A stretch of DNA of 64,000 bases, taken from contig JACJGO010000005.1 of assembly GCA_014163555.1 (NCBI GenBank), positions 124,001 through 188,000 on the forward strand, written 5' to 3'. Position 1 is the first letter of the stretch. Every line of letters begins with the position of its first letter. Under the pieces are notes generated by a model. It searched no databases. It was not told the origin of the DNA and saw nothing but the letters and a program-made list of their open reading frames with translations. Made by a program: the position numbers and the translations under genes. This DNA is from Flavisolibacter longurius (GTDB taxonomy: Bacteria; Bacteroidota; Bacteroidia; Chitinophagales; Chitinophagaceae). Positions 43,997 to 52,646 of this stretch are shown one piece after another.

Positions 43997-46402
43997 TTAG
44001 AACGGATAGTCGATTCCCAATTGCAACTGGCCTTCAAAAGGTTTCCATTTGTAAAACCATTTGTTTTGCGCCGCCAGGTCTGCGGGTGTGGGGTCTTTCA
44101 CTTTGTACGAATAATCCAGCCGCACTTTTAAAAATCCAAAATCAAGCCGCAGACCGGTACCTGTTCCTATCGCCAAGTCCTTCCAGAACTTGTCAAAAGA
44201 GCGGGGAAACTCACCACCGGGAAAATCCGGGTTTTCACGGAGGAACCAAACATTTCCCATATCCACAAAAAGGGCCGTATTGATGCCGATGCCTTTGTAG
44301 TTGGCCAGGAAGATGCGGTATTCGACATTGCCCTCAAGGCGGATATCGCCAAACCGATCCGGGGCCACATTTCGGTCAAACGAGCGGATGGCAGAACCGG
44401 GACCCAGCCGGCGTACACTCCAGGCCCGCATGCTGTTGGGACCACCGGCAAAATATTCACGGAAAAATGGCAGGTAGCGGTTGAAATTATCAAAACGGGA
44501 AGAAGGCATGGAATAACCTACACCGCCAAACAACCGCCAGGCAAAGGCATTGCGGAAAAGTTTACGGGTGCGACGGTACTCAGCATCTACCTTGATAAAC
44601 CGGTACAGGTTAGTACCAAAAATCTTTCCTTTAAAAAGCCCGGGCAGACCGGAAAGCTCCGCACTGAAAGAGGCCAGGCTGGTTACATTTCCGCTACTTC
44701 CGGCAATGCTGTAATTGCCCAATACCGAAACGATCAGACCCGTGTTGAAAATGTACTGATAGGAGGCATTGTTGGCGATGAGTTCATTGAGCGAATCGCC
44801 GCGGATTAGATAGTTGTATTCAATGTTTGGAAAACGAATGCCAAAGATCTTGTTGCGCCAGCCAAACTGGTAACCCCAGGAGGTGTTCACCGTGGTCAGG
44901 TCAAAATAATCGCGGCGCTGGGTTAGACCGCCGTTCAGGGCAAAAATCGAATTGACCGTGTTTTCCTTTAACCGGCTGAAGCGTCGCATGAAGCCTGGCA
45001 CTAAGCGGGGAATCTGGATGGTGTGGCTCAGGGTTAGCTGTCTTGTCTGGATCAGGTCCTTCAGCGTGGCATTCAGTTCTGTACCAAAACGGAAATTGGT
45101 GGTGCTTTGATTGGCACCGCGGGCAAAGTTCCGGTTTTGAACCCCAAAGGTCAGGCCCAGGCCAATGAGGTTTCCCTGCGCAATAGAAAGGTTACCCTGG
45201 TTGCGGCTGACTTCAAAATTGGTATTAAATGCATATTTCCGGGCCGGGGTCAGGCGAATGGTAAAATCGGCCGTGTCCTGACCGGGCCGCGGTTGCTGGT
45301 CGATGGAAACAATCCGCCAGGCACTCAACGCATTGAACTTGCTTTGCGTTTTCAGGTAATCCGATTGCCGGTACAGGTTTCCGGGTTCGAAAAAAATATA
45401 GTCGGGAAATATTTTCTTTTTAAAGATTGGTTCGTTGTAGCGAATAAAGTATCCACCAACAGTATCCAAGAAACGATACCGGCTCACGGTGTCTGCATAA
45501 TAGTCCGGGTATACATTAACAGTGCCCACATAATACCGGGTTATGCGGGTGCTGTCGGGGTTTTCCCGCAGGCGAAACTCTACATCGGCAACCGGGTTGA
45601 GTCGCCGTTCCGCCAGGCGCTGGAGCAGTTCGGCCTGCTCGATAGGATCGATAGTTGGTCGAAGCAACTCAATCCCTACCGTATCCCACACAATTAGCAA
45701 CTCTTCTTCGGAAAATCGCATGTAGCCATTGTTGCGAAACAGGTCGGCCAGCCGGTCGCGTTCAGAGGCAAGTTTGTATTTTGAAAACGCATCGCCACGG
45801 CGAATGAGCGGCCTGGAAAGCGTCGTATCCAGTACAATGCGTTGCAGGGTATCCAATGCCTTCACAATCCCGGCCGACAATCCTGTAGTGTCTGCATTTA
45901 ACCGGTATGCGATGGAATCCAGCTTGGTCACCTGGTTTGGATACACATAAAAATCCAGAATAGTCCGCTGCTGAAGGCTATCCTGTTTCGCCTGAATGCT
46001 GGTTTTAAACGTAATGCTGTCGCGGTAATACCCTTCGGTATGCAACAGCGTTTCCATAAACTGCACCGACTGAGCGGCATACATCGAATCGTAAGCCGTT
46101 GGAGTTTGCAGCACCTCGTAAAAAAACCGGGGAATGATTCCAAGGATGGCATTGTCCCAGCCAATGGCTTTGCTTACACCGCGTACCCGAACGCTGTCGT
46201 GAAGTTGCTGTGCCAGTTGTACTTCCAGGGCTTTCTTTTCATCATTGCCAAGGCTATCGCTTTCTACATGGATGTTGGTTTGAAAAACAAACGGTGTTCG
46301 TGGGGGATAGTTTTTTACGGTGACGGTAAAACAACCGCTGCACAGACAGAGCAACAAAAATAGCAGGGGAGAAAAGAGAAGAAACGTTTTTCTTTGAATC
46401 AT
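43997..46402 (-). CDS. TamL-like outer-membrane assembly protein (BamA/TamA family lipoprotein)
   Basis: 801 residues from the chosen ATG (complement 46400-46402): MIQRKTFLLFSPLLFLLLCL, then the lipobox CSGC. A lipidated N-terminus distinguishes the Bacteroidota TamL type from classic BamA. POTRA-like domains occupy roughly residues 30-400. The C-terminal half is a 16-stranded Omp85 barrel with YFAGGPNSMRAWSVRRLGPG in the L6-type region and a C-terminal strand ending QLGIDYPF with the terminal Phe. The role is presumably outer-membrane protein or lipid assembly with a TamB-like partner, which is not in this window. Confidence 0.88.
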   Translation of the reverse strand: MIQRKTFLLFSPLLFLLLCLCSGCFTVTVKNYPPRTPFVFQTNIHVESDSLGNDEKKALEVQLAQQLHDSVRVRGVSKAIGWDNAILGIIPRFFYEVLQTPTAYDSMYAAQSVQFMETLLHTEGYYRDSITFKTSIQAKQDSLQQRTILDFYVYPNQVTKLDSIAYRLNADTTGLSAGIVKALDTLQRIVLDTTLSRPLIRRGDAFSKYKLASERDRLADLFRNNGYMRFSEEELLIVWDTVGIELLRPTIDPIEQAELLQRLAERRLNPVADVEFRLRENPDSTRITRYYVGTVNVYPDYYADTVSRYRFLDTVGGYFIRYNEPIFKKKIFPDYIFFEPGNLYRQSDYLKTQSKFNALSAWRIVSIDQQPRPGQDTADFTIRLTPARKYAFNTNFEVSRNQGNLSIAQGNLIGLGLTFGVQNRNFARGANQSTTNFRFGTELNATLKDLIQTRQLTLSHTIQIPRLVPGFMRRFSRLKENTVNSIFALNGGLTQRRDYFDLTTVNTSWGYQFGWRNKIFGIRFPNIEYNYLIRGDSLNELIANNASYQYIFNTGLIVSVLGNYSIAGSSGNVTSLASFSAELSGLPGLFKGKIFGTNLYRFIKVDAEYRRTRKLFRNAFAWRLFGGVGYSMPSSRFDNFNRYLPFFREYFAGGPNSMRAWSVRRLGPGSAIRSFDRNVAPDRFGDIRLEGNVEYRIFLANYKGIGINTALFVDMGNVWFLRENPDFPGGEFPRSFDKFWKDLAIGTGTGLRLDFGFLKVRLDYSYKVKDPTPADLAAQNKWFYKWKPFEGQLQLGIDYPF

Positions 46403-46418
46403 AAAGTGGCTCTCGTCT

Positions 46419-47129
46419 ATGCTCAGTAAAAAAGTGCTCAAAGATATTCAAAGTTTAAGCCTCAAAAAGCACCGTGATGAAACCGGTCTATTTGTGGCGG
46501 AAGGCCCCAAGGTGGTGGAGGAGTTGTTGACGGTGGCCCCTTTGCATGTACAAAATGTGTATGCACTTTCCTCCTGGGTGGAGGGCCGTGAAGGCGTGGA
46601 AGTGATTTCTGAAGTTGATCTGGAAAAGGCATCGCAACTGAAAACGCCCAACCAGGTGATTGCCGTATGTCGCCAATTCCAAAATCACCGGCCTGATGCC
46701 ACAACTTTCACACTTTGTTTGGACACCATACAGGACCCGGGAAACTTTGGTACCATCATCCGTATAGCTGACTGGTTCGGGATTAAGAATATTGTTTGCA
46801 GCCGGGGATGCGCCGATTTATATAATGGCAAAGTGGTTCAATCAACAATGGCCAGCATCAGCCGGGTGAACGTATATTACGATAAAGAGGAAACCTGGCT
46901 GACAGAGCAAACGGTTCCCGTTTATGCAGCAACGTTACACGGTATTCCCCTGCATGAATTTTCAAAAACCGAAACAGGCATTCTTGTTATTGGGAACGAA
47001 TCAAAAGGGATTCGAAGCGAATGGATTAGCAGGGCGACACACCCGGTGACGATTCCGCGCAGGGGAGAGGCTGAATCCTTAAATGCCGCCGTTGCCACCG
47101 GCATCCTGCTTTCCCACCTTTTACCTTAA
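46419..47129 (+). CDS. SpoU/TrmH-family RNA 2'-O-methyltransferase
   Basis: 236 residues, SPOUT fold. The N-terminal substrate-binding part is MLSKKVLKDIQSLSLKKHRDETGLFVAEGPKVVEELL, typical of RlmB/TrmH-like enzymes. The catalytic domain has LDTIQDPGNFGTIIRIADWFG (motif 1), LVIGNESKGI (motif 2) and IPRRGEAESLNAAVATGILL (motif 3), which form the knotted AdoMet pocket. Target rRNA or tRNA position is not determinable. The ATG is only 16 bp from the divergent TamL-like gene, so each promoter must lie in the other's 5' region. Confidence 0.92.
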   Translation: MLSKKVLKDIQSLSLKKHRDETGLFVAEGPKVVEELLTVAPLHVQNVYALSSWVEGREGVEVISEVDLEKASQLKTPNQVIAVCRQFQNHRPDATTFTLCLDTIQDPGNFGTIIRIADWFGIKNIVCSRGCADLYNGKVVQSTMASISRVNVYYDKEETWLTEQTVPVYAATLHGIPLHEFSKTETGILVIGNESKGIRSEWISRATHPVTIPRRGEAESLNAAVATGILLSHLLP

Positions 47130-48361
47130 CGGAAATGAATGGCCTTTATTGGCTGGATTTTTCTTACAAGGAGTGAAGGGATCAGCAGGATCAAAACGGA
47201 AAGTACCAGCGTACCCGCAATGACAGCAGCCACCTGCCACCAAACAATATTCACGGCAGCGGTTTCCATAAAATAGGCTTCCTCTTTGAGCCGCACAAAA
47301 CCGGTTTTTATCTGTAGGTAAAGCAATAACAGGGCAAACAGCGATCCGGCAATGATACCGGTAATTGTGATAATTCCCGATTGGTATAAGAAAATGCGCT
47401 GCACTGTCCAGTTGGAAGCGCCAACAGCTTTTAGGATGCCTATCATACGCAGCCGTTCCAACACCAGGATGATCAAACAGGTAATCAGGTTGATGGCCGC
47501 AATTATGACCATGATCGTGATAAGAATGGCCTGGTTGGTATCCTGCACATCCAGCCAGTCGAAAATATTTGGATAAAGCTCCCGGGCCGTTTTGGCTGAA
47601 AGTTGCGGAGGAAACAGGATGTTTTCGTGAATTTCATCGGCAACAGGCCCCATCTGTTGATAATCGTGGAGGAAAATCTCGTAGCCACCAATCTCGTCTT
47701 CTTCCCAGCCATTCAATCTCCGGATCAGTTTCAGGTCGCCAATGGCAAACGTTCGGTCATATTCTTCAATACTTGTTTTATAGATACCAACAATAGTCAG
47801 CTTATCGGGCCGGAGAGTGCCATCCGGTCGTACAAAATAAATGAGGATACGGTCCCAAAGCTTCAGGTCCAGTTGGGCGGCAGTATAGGTAGAGATGATT
47901 ATTTCCCGGGTATACGTGCTGTCGTTAAACTGCATCCACCGGCCCTCCTTTAGAAAAGGTTTTAAGTTGACAGAATCATAGGTGGGATCCAATCCTTTCA
48001 GCAGCACGCCTTCCATTTCATCGTTGGTTTTTAAGATGGCGTACTTTGTGGCAAATGGATGAATGGACCGCAGTTGCGGATTGGTTTTGATGCTGCGTAC
48101 AAGGGAATCATTTTGCCGGATCGGTTCTTCTTCGGCAATGGAGGCTTTGCCCGGCTGCAGGTAGGATATGCGTACATGCCCCCAGAAAGAAAACACTTTC
48201 TGGCTGACCGTTTCCTGGAAGCCGTTGACAAAGGAAAGCGTGATGATCATCACCGCAACGCTGATAGCAGTTGCCAGGATCGACAGGCGGATGATAAACC
48301 GGGAAAACGATTTCTGCTGGTTAAACGCAATACGCCGGGCTATGAATGCGGATATATTCAC
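47126..48361 (-). CDS. LolC/LolE-like ABC permease (FtsX family)
   Basis: 411 residues. One N-terminal TM (RFIIRLSILATAISVAVMIITLSFVNGF), a periplasmic MacB_PCD-like domain (about 50-280) and three C-terminal TMs, with the coupling loop RLRMIGILKAVGAS. This is the single-module architecture of lipoprotein-releasing permeases, unlike the duplicated permeases of the transporter block. The likely task is extraction of outer-membrane lipoproteins. It ends RKIQPIKAIHFR. The stop overlaps the convergent methyltransferase stop by 4 bp, and no ATPase gene is adjacent. Confidence 0.88.
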   Translation of the reverse strand: MNISAFIARRIAFNQQKSFSRFIIRLSILATAISVAVMIITLSFVNGFQETVSQKVFSFWGHVRISYLQPGKASIAEEEPIRQNDSLVRSIKTNPQLRSIHPFATKYAILKTNDEMEGVLLKGLDPTYDSVNLKPFLKEGRWMQFNDSTYTREIIISTYTAAQLDLKLWDRILIYFVRPDGTLRPDKLTIVGIYKTSIEEYDRTFAIGDLKLIRRLNGWEEDEIGGYEIFLHDYQQMGPVADEIHENILFPPQLSAKTARELYPNIFDWLDVQDTNQAILITIMVIIAAINLITCLIILVLERLRMIGILKAVGASNWTVQRIFLYQSGIITITGIIAGSLFALLLLYLQIKTGFVRLKEEAYFMETAAVNIVWWQVAAVIAGTLVLSVLILLIPSLLVRKIQPIKAIHFR

Positions 48362-48465
48362 AATACTTCAATTGTTTCGGATAGGGAGAAAACCAATTTC
48401 TGCCTTTCTTCGTCCTAAGAAAGATCAAAAATAGGCCTGCGAGCCGAAAACCGTTATTTTTAAAC

Positions 48466-49737
48466 ATGACCCGTACATTCAGCACCTTGGTAATCGTATT
48501 GTTTTGTATTGCGGCCACCCTCAATGTCCAGGCGCAAACAAAGGTTTACAGTTCTACCGTAAAATCGATCAAGCTTTTTCGTTCCGGCGACCAGACTTCT
48601 TTTCCGATTATACAACTTGGAAGCCCCGATGTGCTCCAACTGGAATTTGATGACCTGGATGCAAGGGTAAAAAATTACTATTATTCCTTCCAGTTATGCG
48701 ATGCCAACTGGGCACCGAGCATGCTTACCAGCTTTGATTATATCCGAGGTTTTCAGTCGCAACGGATCACTACCTATCGTAATTCGTCCCTGGTGACCAT
48801 TCCCTATGTTCACTACCAGGCCACCATTCCCGACCGCAACAGTGCGCCTAGTCGTGCCGGAAATTATCTCCTTCGTGTATTTCTGAACAATGACACAACG
48901 CAGATGGTGTTTACCAGCCGGTTTGTAGTGGCCACCAACCTTGCTAAAATTGGCGCAGTGGTGCAACAGCCCTTCAATTCTACCTTGTTCCGTACCGGAC
49001 AAAAACTACAACTGGCGGTCACTACCGACCAGCGCATTAAAGTGATGAGTCCCCAGGACCTGAAAGTGGTCGTGCTCCAAAACCAGAACTTCCAGACCTC
49101 ATTATTTATTGACCGGCCCACCATTTGGCGCGGAAACTATTTTGAATACAGCGACGAGGCTATCACCGGCATGGAAGCGGCCCGTGAATTTCGCTGGCTG
49201 GACATGCGCAGCCTCCGCCTTCGCAGCGACCGCATGGAAATCTTGGACAACCGGAAAGATTCCGTGCATGTTTATGTAAAAACCGAAGGCAGCCGTACCG
49301 GCCAACCTTTTGTGTACTACCGCGATATCAATGGCAGCTACACAATTGAAACGTTTGAAAGCATAAATCCTTTCTGGCAGGGCGATTATGCCTATACACA
49401 TTTCACGTATGTACCACCGGGCGGACGGCCGATTGAGGGCAGCCAGGTATACATTTTCGGCGAGATGACGCATTTTGCTTCCGACACCACTGGCCTGATG
49501 CAATTCAACACCGAAACGGGAGCCTACGAAAAAACAATGCTGCTCAAACAGGGATATTATAATTACCTCTACGCAACCCGGCCACTCGGTGGCGGCCCGG
49601 TTAGCTTTAGCCAGACCGAAGGCAACAACTGGTCAACAGAAAATAGTTATACAGTGCTGGTGTATTACCGGCCTTTTGGTGCCCGTGCCGATGAGTGCAT
49701 TGGCTACACAACCCTGAGTTCCGTATTCCAACGATAA
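48466..49737 (+). CDS. Type IX secretion 'plug' family protein (DUF5103)
   Basis: 423 residues with a signal peptide (about MTRTFSTLVIVLFCIAATLN, cleavage near VQAQ). The conserved body, including YYYSFQLCDANWAPSMLTSFDYIRGF, NYLLRVFLNN, VFTSRFVV and YRPFGARADECIGY, matches the DUF5103 family, one member of which plugs the SprA translocon pore of the type IX secretion system. It fits the CHU_C-tagged protein at 971-2998, since both need a T9SS. The ATG is immediately after a possible TATTTTTA promoter box (48455-48462). Transcribed alone. Confidence 0.88.
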   Translation: MTRTFSTLVIVLFCIAATLNVQAQTKVYSSTVKSIKLFRSGDQTSFPIIQLGSPDVLQLEFDDLDARVKNYYYSFQLCDANWAPSMLTSFDYIRGFQSQRITTYRNSSLVTIPYVHYQATIPDRNSAPSRAGNYLLRVFLNNDTTQMVFTSRFVVATNLAKIGAVVQQPFNSTLFRTGQKLQLAVTTDQRIKVMSPQDLKVVVLQNQNFQTSLFIDRPTIWRGNYFEYSDEAITGMEAAREFRWLDMRSLRLRSDRMEILDNRKDSVHVYVKTEGSRTGQPFVYYRDINGSYTIETFESINPFWQGDYAYTHFTYVPPGGRPIEGSQVYIFGEMTHFASDTTGLMQFNTETGAYEKTMLLKQGYYNYLYATRPLGGGPVSFSQTEGNNWSTENSYTVLVYYRPFGARADECIGYTTLSSVFQR

Positions 49738-49797
49738 TGGAAGAATCCTGACCAGTTTATAAAAACGGAAGCAGCAAAGAAATCGTAAATTCATTGC

Positions 49798-50871
49798 ATG
49801 CGATTTATTTACTCCTTTGTTCTGCTTTTCGCCGCATTGGCTGCCTCTGCACAAAAAGGCTGGTACAGGCAAATTGAGGGAACAATCGGCAAGTACGCTG
49901 TGACGATTCACCTGCACAAAGCCGGCGCAACGTATGCCGGGTATTACTATTACAAATCCACTCAGGTACCGGTGCATTTTACCGGTGACGATACTACTAT
50001 GAAAGGCTTCATTAACCTGACAGCATTTCCTTCGCCGGACGCCGTGGAATTTTTAACCCTGGCGGTTCGTGGCAGCGAAGTAACGGGCAATTGGAAGAAA
50101 GAATCCGATCCCAATCCTTTGCCGTTTGCAGGAAAAGAAACCAGTGGTCTTTCGCTTCAATATATGTTTACGGAAGGGGAGAAGAAATTGCTTCCGAAGA
50201 TTTCCGAATCGCCACAGGCTACATTTTTTGCCGGCTCCGTTTGGCCTTCCGGCACTACAGCATTGGATAATTGGCTAAAAAAAGTTCTTCGAAACCTTTA
50301 TGAAGAAAAGGCAACAGCTTCTGACATTGCCGCCATGATGGCGAATAAAAAAGAAACCTTTTTTCAGCAATACGCTGCCGACTTTAAAGATGTGAAACCG
50401 GCCGATTTTAAGGAAACGGGTTTTGTTTACAACACCGATCAAACCGAACGCATTTTACTGGCTTATTACAATGGCAACCTGGTCACCTTTGCAAAATTCA
50501 GCTATATTTATTCCGGCGGCGCCCATGGTAATTACAGCACCCGGTTTCAAAGCTTTGACCTGCTAAGCAAAAAGCAAATAGTGTTGTCGGATGTGTTAAC
50601 CACAGCCGGGCAAAAACAGTTGGTGCCCCTGCTGACAAAAGCCCTTCGGTCGCAGTTTTCACTCAAACCAACGGATGCACTGAGTGAAGTGCTGTTTGAA
50701 AACAAGATCGCTCCCAACAACAATTTTTATGTTACCGCAAAGGGGATCGGATTTGTGTACAGCCCGTACGAGATTGCAGCCTATGCCCTGGGAGAATTCA
50801 ATTTGTTCATCCCTTTTAAAAACCTGCAGAGCGGCTTGCAACCGGCATTTCAGAAATTGCTGGCGCCGTAA
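49798..50871 (+). CDS. Secreted DUF4163/DUF3298 (RsiV-like) protein
   Basis: 357 residues, signal peptide MRFIYSFVLLFAALAASAQ. An N-terminal beta domain of unknown type (about 20-120) precedes a DUF4163/DUF3298-like C-terminal part with NGNLVTFAKFSYIYSGGAHGNYSTRFQSFDLLSKKQIVLSDVL and FYVTAKGIGFVYSPYEIAAYALGEF. This motif occurs in RsiV and other extracytoplasmic lysozyme-binding proteins. There is no TM segment or cytoplasmic domain here, so it is secreted rather than an anti-sigma factor. Ligand unknown. Confidence 0.82.
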   Translation: MRFIYSFVLLFAALAASAQKGWYRQIEGTIGKYAVTIHLHKAGATYAGYYYYKSTQVPVHFTGDDTTMKGFINLTAFPSPDAVEFLTLAVRGSEVTGNWKKESDPNPLPFAGKETSGLSLQYMFTEGEKKLLPKISESPQATFFAGSVWPSGTTALDNWLKKVLRNLYEEKATASDIAAMMANKKETFFQQYAADFKDVKPADFKETGFVYNTDQTERILLAYYNGNLVTFAKFSYIYSGGAHGNYSTRFQSFDLLSKKQIVLSDVLTTAGQKQLVPLLTKALRSQFSLKPTDALSEVLFENKIAPNNNFYVTAKGIGFVYSPYEIAAYALGEFNLFIPFKNLQSGLQPAFQKLLAP

Positions 50872-50916
50872 AAGAAATTAACTGGAAGGTTTCGCAGGTT
50901 GAAAACAAGAATCGCC

Positions 50917-50924
50917 TATATTTG
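50917..50924 (+). promoter_or_regulatory. -7 element of the SRP RNA gene
   Basis: TATATTTG matches TAnnTTTG and ends 4 bp before the predicted RNA 5' end. A TTG lies 15 bp upstream (50899-50901), closer than ideal. The position agrees well with the RNA boundary deduced from base pairing. Confidence 0.7.
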
Positions 50925-50928
50925 CACC

Positions 50929-51023
50929 GGCAGGTCTTATACGGCCAGCTCCTGCTGAACTCCCCCAGGATCGGAAGATAGCAAGGGTAGGCGGTTGTAG
51001 CGGTGCGATGTAAGTAGCCTGCC
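50929..51023 (+). ncRNA. ffs: Bacterial small signal recognition particle RNA (4.5S)
   Basis: About 95 nt. The 5' GGCAGG pairs with 3' CCTGCC to close the rod. The apical region CCCCCAGGATCGGAAGATAGC contains the GGAA tetraloop and the asymmetric internal loop of domain IV (AGGA / AGCA) recognised by Ffh; AAGGGTA and GCGATGTAAGTAGCC are the usual 3' strand. A run of eight T at 51026-51033 serves as terminator. It lies between an RsiV-like protein gene and transaldolase on the + strand. This RNA targets membrane and secreted proteins with Ffh. Confidence 0.93.
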
Positions 51024-51245
51024 AATTTTTTTTCCTTCCTGTTCGTGATTTCCATTTTACACCATTTAACGTTTCCTTCTTAAATTGCGCCTCTGAAATT
51101 TGAACCCTGATCGTTTGTCACCAATAGCATAAATAATTATTGCCAGTTGTGTCACATCATCATTGTTCGAAAATAGATTCAGCCATTCGATCACGCATCA
51201 CTTCTGCCGGGGTGATACAAAACCTCCCGTAAGGGCCAGCACATT

Positions 51246-51896
51246 ATGAAATTTTTTATCGACACAGCAAACCTTGCTCAGATCAAAGAAGCACACGAAT
51301 TGGGTATTCTTGATGGTGTAACGACCAATCCTTCCCTGATGGCCAAAGAAGGCATCCGGGGAGAAGACGCCATCAACCAGCATTACAAAACCATTTGTGA
51401 CATGGTAGATGGTGATATCAGCGCCGAAGTGCTGACAACCGATTTCAACACCATCATAGAAGAAGGAAAAAAGCTGGCGGCTATTCACTCCAATATTGTG
51501 GTAAAGGTTCCCATGATCAAAGACGGTGTAAAGGCCATCAAATGGTTTACGGATAACGGTATCCGCACCAACTGTACGCTGGTGTTTTCTGCGGGACAAG
51601 CCATTCTTGCTGCCAAGGCCGGTGCTTCCTATGTATCACCTTTTATCGGTCGAATTGACGATACAGGTTGGGATGGCATGGAACTGATTGGCCAGATCTC
51701 TAATGTATTTACGGTGCAGGGGTATAAAACTGAGATTCTTGCGGCTTCCATCCGCAACTCCAACCATATTGTTCGGGCAGCCGAACTGGGTGCCGATGTT
51801 TGTACCTGTCCGCTTGAATCTATCCTGGGCTTGCTGAAGCATCCGCTAACAGACATCGGCCTGGCTAAATTTTTAGAAGACGCGAAGAAAATGTAA
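51246..51896 (+). CDS. Transaldolase / fructose-6-phosphate aldolase family (TalC/Fsa type)
   Basis: 216 residues, the short decameric transaldolase class. MKFFIDTANLAQIKEAHELG, GVTTNPSLMAKEG and NIVVKVPMIKDGVKAI (Schiff-base Lys) are diagnostic, as are NCTLVFSAGQAILAAKAGASYVSPFIGRIDD and ILAASIRNSNHI. It exchanges C3 units between sugar phosphates in the pentose phosphate pathway; whether it acts as transaldolase or fructose-6-phosphate aldolase depends on an active-site residue I cannot assign. It is followed by a strong hairpin. Confidence 0.93.
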   Translation: MKFFIDTANLAQIKEAHELGILDGVTTNPSLMAKEGIRGEDAINQHYKTICDMVDGDISAEVLTTDFNTIIEEGKKLAAIHSNIVVKVPMIKDGVKAIKWFTDNGIRTNCTLVFSAGQAILAAKAGASYVSPFIGRIDDTGWDGMELIGQISNVFTVQGYKTEILAASIRNSNHIVRAAELGADVCTCPLESILGLLKHPLTDIGLAKFLEDAKKM

Positions 51897-51897
51897 T

Positions 51898-51929
51898 GGT
51901 GAGTGGTGAATGGTCGATGGTGAGTAGTT
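51898..51929. repeat. Degenerate 7-nt tandem repeat after transaldolase
   Basis: Reading in sevens from 51898: GGTGAGT, GGTGAAT, GGTCGAT, GGTGAGT, AGTT. A related stretch in inverted orientation (CATTCAACTCACCACTCAAG) lies at about 52090-52110, just at the end of the next gene, so the two enclose the terminator. Confidence 0.55.
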
Positions 51930-52008
51930 ATATTGACTGATACTAACCGTTAACGCCAGAGTGATTTTCGCAGTAATGATTGTCGATTTGCAATTCGCTT
52001 AAATACTT

Positions 52009-52049
52009 ATCAATAAAAAATCCGCTTTTAGGGCGGATTTTTTATTGAT
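52009..52049. terminator. Very strong bidirectional terminator
   Basis: A perfect 17-bp inverted repeat: left arm 52009-52025 (ATCAATAAAAAATCCGC), loop 52026-52032, right arm 52033-52049. The A6/T6 tracts flank a GC core, so it works on either strand: for transaldolase to the left and for the leftward gene 52106-52522 to the right. Confidence 0.93.
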
Positions 52050-52105
52050 ATAAAAGTTTTTTTCAAATCATATCAAAAACCAAAATTTAACATTCAACTC
52101 ACCAC

Positions 52106-52522
52106 TCAAGACTTCTTCTTTCGCACCGGCATTTTCCGGTATTCCTCCAAAATTTCTTCATTCGATTTGAGTGGCTCATCAAAACCCCGTTTGCGAATGT
52201 GTATGGTCACTTCTTTCCAAACCTGTGGATTGCTTCGCAAAACAGCCTTTACGGTAACAGTTTCGCGGGTGTATGCACTGTCGATAAAGAGGTCATTGTT
52301 TTTAAAATGAAGCGTACTGTCAGACGCGGTAGAAAAAATAATTTCATCAGCCGTTAGCGGCAGCCATTTGCCATCGGCCGTTTTGCCATCTACGTTGATG
52401 TAGTTGTAAAAACCTTTTTTCAGGCTATCGGTGTACAGATGGAAATAAATGCTGTCGATTTTTTGCGCTGAAACCAGGTTTCCCAACACAACCAACAAAA
52501 AACCCAACATGACCTTTTTCAT
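52106..52522 (-). CDS. Secreted hypothetical protein
   Basis: 138 residues with a signal peptide (MKKVMLGFLLVVLGNLVSAQ). The mature part is beta-rich (IDSIYFHLYTDSLKKGFYNYINVDGKTADGKWLPL) and ends in a basic tail, EEYRKMPVRKKKS, which suggests attachment to nucleic acid or the acidic cell surface. It may be an Ig-like domain. I do not recognise a family. The gene upstream on the same strand is separated by two hairpins, so it probably has its own promoter. Confidence 0.8.
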   Translation of the reverse strand: MKKVMLGFLLVVLGNLVSAQKIDSIYFHLYTDSLKKGFYNYINVDGKTADGKWLPLTADEIIFSTASDSTLHFKNNDLFIDSAYTRETVTVKAVLRSNPQVWKEVTIHIRKRGFDEPLKSNEEILEEYRKMPVRKKKS

Positions 52523-52567
52523 CTTACTCCTTTTTGCAAATTTCCATTTTTGTACGCAGCCTGCTTG

Positions 52568-52597
52568 GTAAGGCTTTGTTGTTTAACAAAGCCTTAC
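52568..52597. repeat. Perfect hairpin upstream of the secreted protein gene
   Basis: GTAAGGCTTTGTT (52568-52580) and AACAAAGCCTTAC (52585-52597), 13-bp arms with loop GTTT. It has no T-run on the minus strand and lies just after the true terminator of the gene to its right. It may be a second, back-up terminator or an RNA end protector. Confidence 0.7.
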
Positions 52598-52599
52598 TC

Positions 52600-52626
52600 A
52601 AAAAAATTCCTGCCACAGGGCAGGAA
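52600..52626 (-). terminator. Intrinsic terminator of the carboxypeptidase-regulatory-domain gene
   Basis: On the minus strand TTCCTGCC (complement of 52619-52626) pairs with GGCAGGAA (complement of 52607-52614) around a 4-nt loop, followed by seven T (complement of A at 52600-52606). It lies 20 bp after the stop codon. Confidence 0.88.
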
Positions 52627-52646
52627 AAACAATGTAAGGTCAGGTG

